Source: Citrobacter farmeri
Lineage (GTDB): Bacteria; Pseudomonadota; Gammaproteobacteria; Enterobacterales; Enterobacteriaceae
NCBI RefSeq assembly: GCF_019048065.1
Contig: NZ_CP077291.1
Location: 2,480,001-2,544,000, forward strand
Reading direction: 5' to 3'
Length of the DNA: 64,000 bases
In this document: positions 60,739 to 64,000 of the stretch, one piece after another
Layout of the letters: every line of letters begins with the position of its first letter
How positions within the stretch are numbered: position 1 is the first letter of the stretch
Notes under the pieces: generated by a model
What the model was told of the DNA's origin: nothing
Databases searched by the model: none
The model's input: only the letters and a program-made list of their open reading frames with translations
Translations under genes and position numbers: made by a program

Positions 60739-61626
60739 TCAATTATGTGCGTTCGACATCGTTTCCTGGATTGCCTCCAGAAACAGCCGAAGCCCGACTG
60801 GCTGATGTTCACGGGAAAGATACAGACCGTATACGGCAAGGCGCCGGGGTTGCAGCATCGGCAGGAGGCGTACCAGCCGCCCCTGCGCCAGCCCTTCACG
60901 CGCTTCCTTTTCCGGCACCAGCGCGATCCCCATGCCTGCCAACGCAGATTCGCACAACAGCGACGAGATCCCGGCGCTGAGATTCCCCTTTATCGCCACT
61001 GAAACCGCCTCGCCCTGCTCGTCGAGAAAATGCCACGATTTTCCGGCAAACCCGCTGTAATACAGGCAGTTATGCTGAGCGAGATCCTCCAGCGTCTGCG
61101 GGATACCGTGCTGGTGCAAATACCCCTCTGACGCGCACAGAACCGATTCGCAGTCGCCGAGTCGACGGGCAATCACACCGGGTTCAGGATTATCGGTAAT
61201 GCGAATCGCGACATCAATGCGTTCTCCGACCAGACTGACCGGCTGATTGTTTATCTCAACTTCAATGCGCAGTTCCGGATACCGCGCTAAAAAACCCGGC
61301 AGCACCGGCGCGAGAATATGCATTGCCGTAAAGTGCGCACATGCGACGCGCAGCGTTCCTGAAGGAATAACCGCCCCCGATCCCGCCCCAATCGCCTGGG
61401 AAAGTTGCGCCAGCGTTCGCGTCTTCACCAGCGCCTCTTCTCCGGCGGGTGTAATCGTCAGCTTGCGTGATGAGCGATGAATTAACCGCGCGCCAGCCCA
61501 TTTCTCCATCTCGTCCAGATAGCGGCTCACCATCGGTCGGGAGAGGCCCAGCGCCCGCGCCGCTGCACTCAGGCTGCCTAAATCGCAGATATGATTGAAT
61601 ACCGTTGCCGCCATCACTCTGTCCAT
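60739..61626 (-). CDS. LysR-family transcriptional regulator
   Basis: This is a 295-residue regulator from the ATG at 61626 (MDRVMAATVF); an in-frame ATG at 61662 would add 12 residues and cannot be excluded. The N-terminal helix-turn-helix is clear (GSLSAAARALGLSRPMVSRYLDEMEKWAGARLIHRSSRKLTIT). The effector domain starts near residue 90 (TLRVACAHFTAMHIL). It belongs to the large group that often regulates a divergent neighbour; here that is the MBL-fold gene 124 bases away. Absent from this place in E. coli K-12. Confidence 0.85.
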   Translation of the reverse strand: MDRVMAATVFNHICDLGSLSAAARALGLSRPMVSRYLDEMEKWAGARLIHRSSRKLTITPAGEEALVKTRTLAQLSQAIGAGSGAVIPSGTLRVACAHFTAMHILAPVLPGFLARYPELRIEVEINNQPVSLVGERIDVAIRITDNPEPGVIARRLGDCESVLCASEGYLHQHGIPQTLEDLAQHNCLYYSGFAGKSWHFLDEQGEAVSVAIKGNLSAGISSLLCESALAGMGIALVPEKEAREGLAQGRLVRLLPMLQPRRLAVYGLYLSREHQPVGLRLFLEAIQETMSNAHN

Positions 61627-61750
61627 CGCTATCCCATCCGATCGTTTTATGAAACTCAGCATGTCCTGATACAGGAATTCTAACAGATCTGAATTTCCTT
61701 AAAATACAGGCCACACGTAAGACAATTTCATCTGCATAAGGTTATCCCTC

Positions 61751-62602
61751 ATGAAAAGTAAACTGCTGGCCCTGTTGTTATCCGCTGTCGCCTCTCCACT
61801 GTTTGCCGCACCGCTGCAACTTGACGTCTATAACCCGCAGGAAAACGCCATTTTCCCTGTTTCTTCAACGCTGGTATCCGGCCCGACGGAAGCGATATTG
61901 TTTGATGCACAGTTCAGCCCTAAAGACGGGGCAAAACTGGTGGAGATGATTAAATCCCGCGGCAAAACACTGAAGGCCATCGTGATTACCTCCGGCGATC
62001 CAGATTTCTATTTCGGCCTGGAGCCGATTGTGAAGGCCTTTCCTGACGTGAAGGTGCTGGCGACACCATCGGTTGTTGAGCATATTCGCGCCACCAAAGA
62101 GGCTAAGTTGCAGTACTGGGGACCACAGATGAAAGAGGGGGCGCCAACGACGCTGATTGTTCCACAGGCAATCACGGAGACGCGTTTTAGCGTGGATGGC
62201 GAAACGCTGGAACTGCGTCATCCAAATGAATACGCAGCGTATGTCTGGGTGCCGGCTAATCGGGCGATCCTGGGCGGTACGGGCGTGGCGGCAGGCATTC
62301 ACGTCTGGACGGCTGACACCCAGACACCAGAGCTACGCGCATCCTGGCGTAATACGCTGACTGAAATGCAAAATCTCAAACCAACAGAGGTCATTCCCGG
62401 CCATTACCTGGGGCAGCGCCCAGCAGGGGATCGCGCTATCCGCTTCACGCAGGATTACCTGCAATCGTTTGAACAGGCGCTGGCGTCGAAACAAGGTTCG
62501 ACCTGGGTCATTAAGACGATGAAAGCCGCGTGGCCGGGACTGGCAGATGAGGGGTCGCTGGAACTGAGCGCAAAAGTGAATTCAGGCGAGATGACGTGGT
62601 AA
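61751..62602 (+). CDS. Exported MBL-fold protein with lost metal ligands
   Basis: This 283-residue protein has a signal peptide (MKSKLLALLLSAVASPLFA, cut before APLQL). The fold is of the metallo-beta-lactamase type, as in Vmh-like proteins. The position of HxHxDH reads ITSGDPDFYFG, so all three His of the motif are gone. The late GGTGVA and IPGHY blocks remain. It is therefore probably not a typical metallohydrolase. It is divergent from the LysR gene, which may control it. Likely periplasmic; function unknown. Confidence 0.82.
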   Translation: MKSKLLALLLSAVASPLFAAPLQLDVYNPQENAIFPVSSTLVSGPTEAILFDAQFSPKDGAKLVEMIKSRGKTLKAIVITSGDPDFYFGLEPIVKAFPDVKVLATPSVVEHIRATKEAKLQYWGPQMKEGAPTTLIVPQAITETRFSVDGETLELRHPNEYAAYVWVPANRAILGGTGVAAGIHVWTADTQTPELRASWRNTLTEMQNLKPTEVIPGHYLGQRPAGDRAIRFTQDYLQSFEQALASKQGSTWVIKTMKAAWPGLADEGSLELSAKVNSGEMTW

Positions 62603-62618
62603 TACCCTCAGCAAGAGC

Positions 62619-62647
62619 CAAAAAAAACCCGACATCGTTGTCGGGTT
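62619..62647 (-). terminator. Terminator of ydiH
   Basis: AACCCGACA/TGTCGGGTT stem with TCGT loop, with a run of A on its left, which becomes a T-run for the leftward ydiH transcript. It can also serve the convergent MBL-fold gene. Confidence 0.88.
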
Positions 62648-62671
62648 CTCTTTACGCCAGCAATCACAGAA

Positions 62672-62860
62672 TCAATGAACGCCAAGGCGCCAGGCAAAAT
62701 AGATCTCTTCTTTCAATTCAGTAGAAGAGAGCGTCAGTAAATCGGTAAATTCGAGCTCAAGTTGTTTCAGTTTTTTAAGGTATTGGGCTGGAGAGAGCTC
62801 TGTTTTATCACGACGTAAAAACTCAATTGCCAGTTGGGCCGGGTCTAGTTGGCTAGTCAT
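62672..62860 (-). CDS. ydiH: YdiH, small conserved protein
   Basis: This 62-residue protein matches E. coli YdiH (LDPAQLAIEFLRRDKTELSPAQYLKKLKQLELEFTDLLTLSS). It is helical, with no membrane segment. The ATG at 62860 gives the family length; ten upstream residues are rejected. Function unknown. Confidence 0.9.
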   Translation of the reverse strand: MTSQLDPAQLAIEFLRRDKTELSPAQYLKKLKQLELEFTDLLTLSSTELKEEIYFAWRLGVH

Positions 62861-62959
62861 ATCATCCTCGCTTATGGTCAAAACCTGCACAGTATATCAC
62901 CTTTTACTGCGCAGATTATGACCAAAAGCAATAGGGATCACATTTTTCAGGTGACAACG

Positions 62960-63370
62960 TCACACAACGGCCGTTGTCAACCTCGAGGTACAGCAGAGGC
63001 GATGTTGCTCGTCGTAGATGTCTATCTGCCAGACCTGATGCCTGGAGCCGGTATGAATCGCTTTACAGATCCCCTTCACGCGCCCTTGTCGTGCGGAACG
63101 AACGTGGTTCGCGTTGACCTCCAGCCCCACTACCTTCTGCTCGCCCTGAGTACACAGGTAACCCGCGACAGAGCCAATGCTTTCTGCGAGTACGACGGAA
63201 GCGCCGCCATGTAGCAGGCCAAACGGCTGCTTCGTGCGCCCGTCAACGGGCATTGACGCTTCAAGCGTATCGTCGCCGATGTGCTCAAAGCGAATATCCA
63301 GCAGGCCAACCATGTTGCCTTCGCCCATGGCATTGAGGGCATCAAGGGTCACTTCACGTTTCCAGATCAT
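62960..63370 (-). CDS. menI: MenI (YdiI), 1,4-dihydroxy-2-naphthoyl-CoA thioesterase
   Basis: This 136-residue hot-dog-fold thioesterase acts in menaquinone synthesis, hydrolysing DHNA-CoA. The family core FGLLHGGASVVLAESIGSVAGYL includes the catalytic Glu. The start ATG overlaps the ydiJ stop (ATGA). Menaquinone would serve TtrC and other anaerobic complexes in this window. Confidence 0.95.
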   Translation of the reverse strand: MIWKREVTLDALNAMGEGNMVGLLDIRFEHIGDDTLEASMPVDGRTKQPFGLLHGGASVVLAESIGSVAGYLCTQGEQKVVGLEVNANHVRSARQGRVKGICKAIHTGSRHQVWQIDIYDEQHRLCCTSRLTTAVV

Positions 63371-64000
63371 CCAATAATCTCCAGTAATGCCTGCACAGGA
63401 TGGCGTACGCCTGTGCCTTCGACGCGTTTCACCTGACTGCGGCAGGAATATCCCGTCGCGAGGCAACGGTTACGTGGCAGTCGCTCCATCGCCTGGTGCC
63501 ACGACAACTCGTAGATACCCAGCGAACTCGTATGGTTCTTCGCCTCATGCCCGTAGGTACCGGCCATACCGCAACACCCCACGCTGACATTTTCCAGTTT
63601 CGCGCCAAAGCGGGCAAAGATCGACGCCCATTGTGCAGGCGCGCCGGGCAGCGCGGTCACTTCGGTACAGTGACCGAAGAAATACCAGGATTCGCCGCTA
63701 ACGTCACGCGGTTCGTGCGAGGCCAGCGCAGTCGCCAGCCACTCATTGGCGAGTTGGACATGGAAGTCGCCGCGCTGTTCACCGAGTGCAAGTTTGTACT
63801 CATCGCGATAGCAGAGCACCAGCGCCGGATCGACGCCAACCATTGGCATACCCAGTTTCGCCACGCGGTTCAAAAAATCAGCGGTCTTTTTCGCCGTCTT
63901 CGCAAAACGCGTCAGGAAGCCTTTGATGTGCTGCGCTTTGCCGTTTGGCGAAAACGGTAGCAGAACCGGCTGCATCCCCAGTTTTTCGACCAGACGGACA
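63367..64000 (-). CDS. ydiJ: YdiJ, FAD/Fe-S oxidoreductase (3' part only)
   Basis: Only the C-terminal 210 residues are in the window; the frame is open through base 64000. E. coli YdiJ (about 1018 residues) is a D-2-hydroxyglutarate-dehydrogenase-like flavoprotein with an Fe-S C-terminal part. The visible part has the cysteine-rich CCG motif (ENVSVGCCGMAGTYGHEAKN), FFGHCTEV and CYRDEYKLAL typical of this domain, and ends CRSQVKRVEGTGVRHPVQALLEIIG. Confidence 0.93.
   Translation of the reverse strand, partial: VRLVEKLGMQPVLLPFSPNGKAQHIKGFLTRFAKTAKKTADFLNRVAKLGMPMVGVDPALVLCYRDEYKLALGEQRGDFHVQLANEWLATALASHEPRDVSGESWYFFGHCTEVTALPGAPAQWASIFARFGAKLENVSVGCCGMAGTYGHEAKNHTSSLGIYELSWHQAMERLPRNRCLATGYSCRSQVKRVEGTGVRHPVQALLEIIG

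Overview
The window is chromosomal DNA from an enterobacterium close to Escherichia and Salmonella. Its backbone follows the E. coli K-12 gene order from ydhI to ydiJ almost gene for gene. It also carries a tetrathionate reductase cluster (ttrRSBCA) beside ydhZ, as Salmonella and Citrobacter do. A single lpp, an intact ydhYVWXUT operon and ttr together point to Citrobacter or a near relative. That species-level call is inference from gene content, not from a database search.

Layout. 1-16.3 kb: the ydhIJK efflux genes, sodC, ydhF, ydhL, the electrophile-detoxification unit nemR-nemA-gloA, rnt, the giant helicase gene lhr, grxD, mepH, sodB and ydhP. 16.4-24.1 kb: ynhF, purR with two PurR operators, the divergent punR/punC pair, cfa, ribC, mdtK (with a terminator in its leader) and two tRNA-Val genes. 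24.1-27.0 kb: an accessory two-gene cassette (phospholipase D-like protein plus an unrecognised exported membrane protein) directly behind the tRNAs. 27.4-30.8 kb: ydhR, a metallo-beta-lactamase-fold gene, ydhS, a 46-codon small gene and a frameshifted gene. 31.0-34.1 kb: a polar amino-acid ABC transporter inserted between ydhS and ydhT. 34.1-40.5 kb: the ydhYVWXUT redox operon under a perfect FNR box, then ydhZ. 40.6-47.9 kb: ttrRS facing ttrBCA. 48.0-48.5 kb: a large inverted-repeat element without a convincing gene. 48.6-51.1 kb: a MetNIQ-type ABC transporter. 51.6-60.3 kb: pykF, lpp, ldtE and sufABCDSE. 60.7-64.0 kb: a LysR regulator, a degenerate metallo-beta-lactamase-fold secreted protein, ydiH, menI and the 3' part of ydiJ.

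How the genes work together. Two anaerobic electron-transfer modules lie side by side: YdhYVWXUT (an aldehyde:ferredoxin-oxidoreductase-like protein with ferredoxins and a cytochrome b) and Ttr (molybdopterin tetrathionate reductase with its own two-component system). Oxidative and electrophile stress is represented by sodB, sodC, nemRA-gloA, grxD and the iron-regulated suf operon. Envelope functions are lpp, ldtE, mepH, cfa and mdtK. Purine control is represented by purR and punRC.

The least explained parts are the PLD/membrane-protein cassette, the 46-residue acidic peptide, the 0.5-kb inverted-repeat element between ttrA and metQ, and the metal-ligand-less MBL-fold protein. I saw no CRISPR array, insertion sequence, integrase or clear phage gene.
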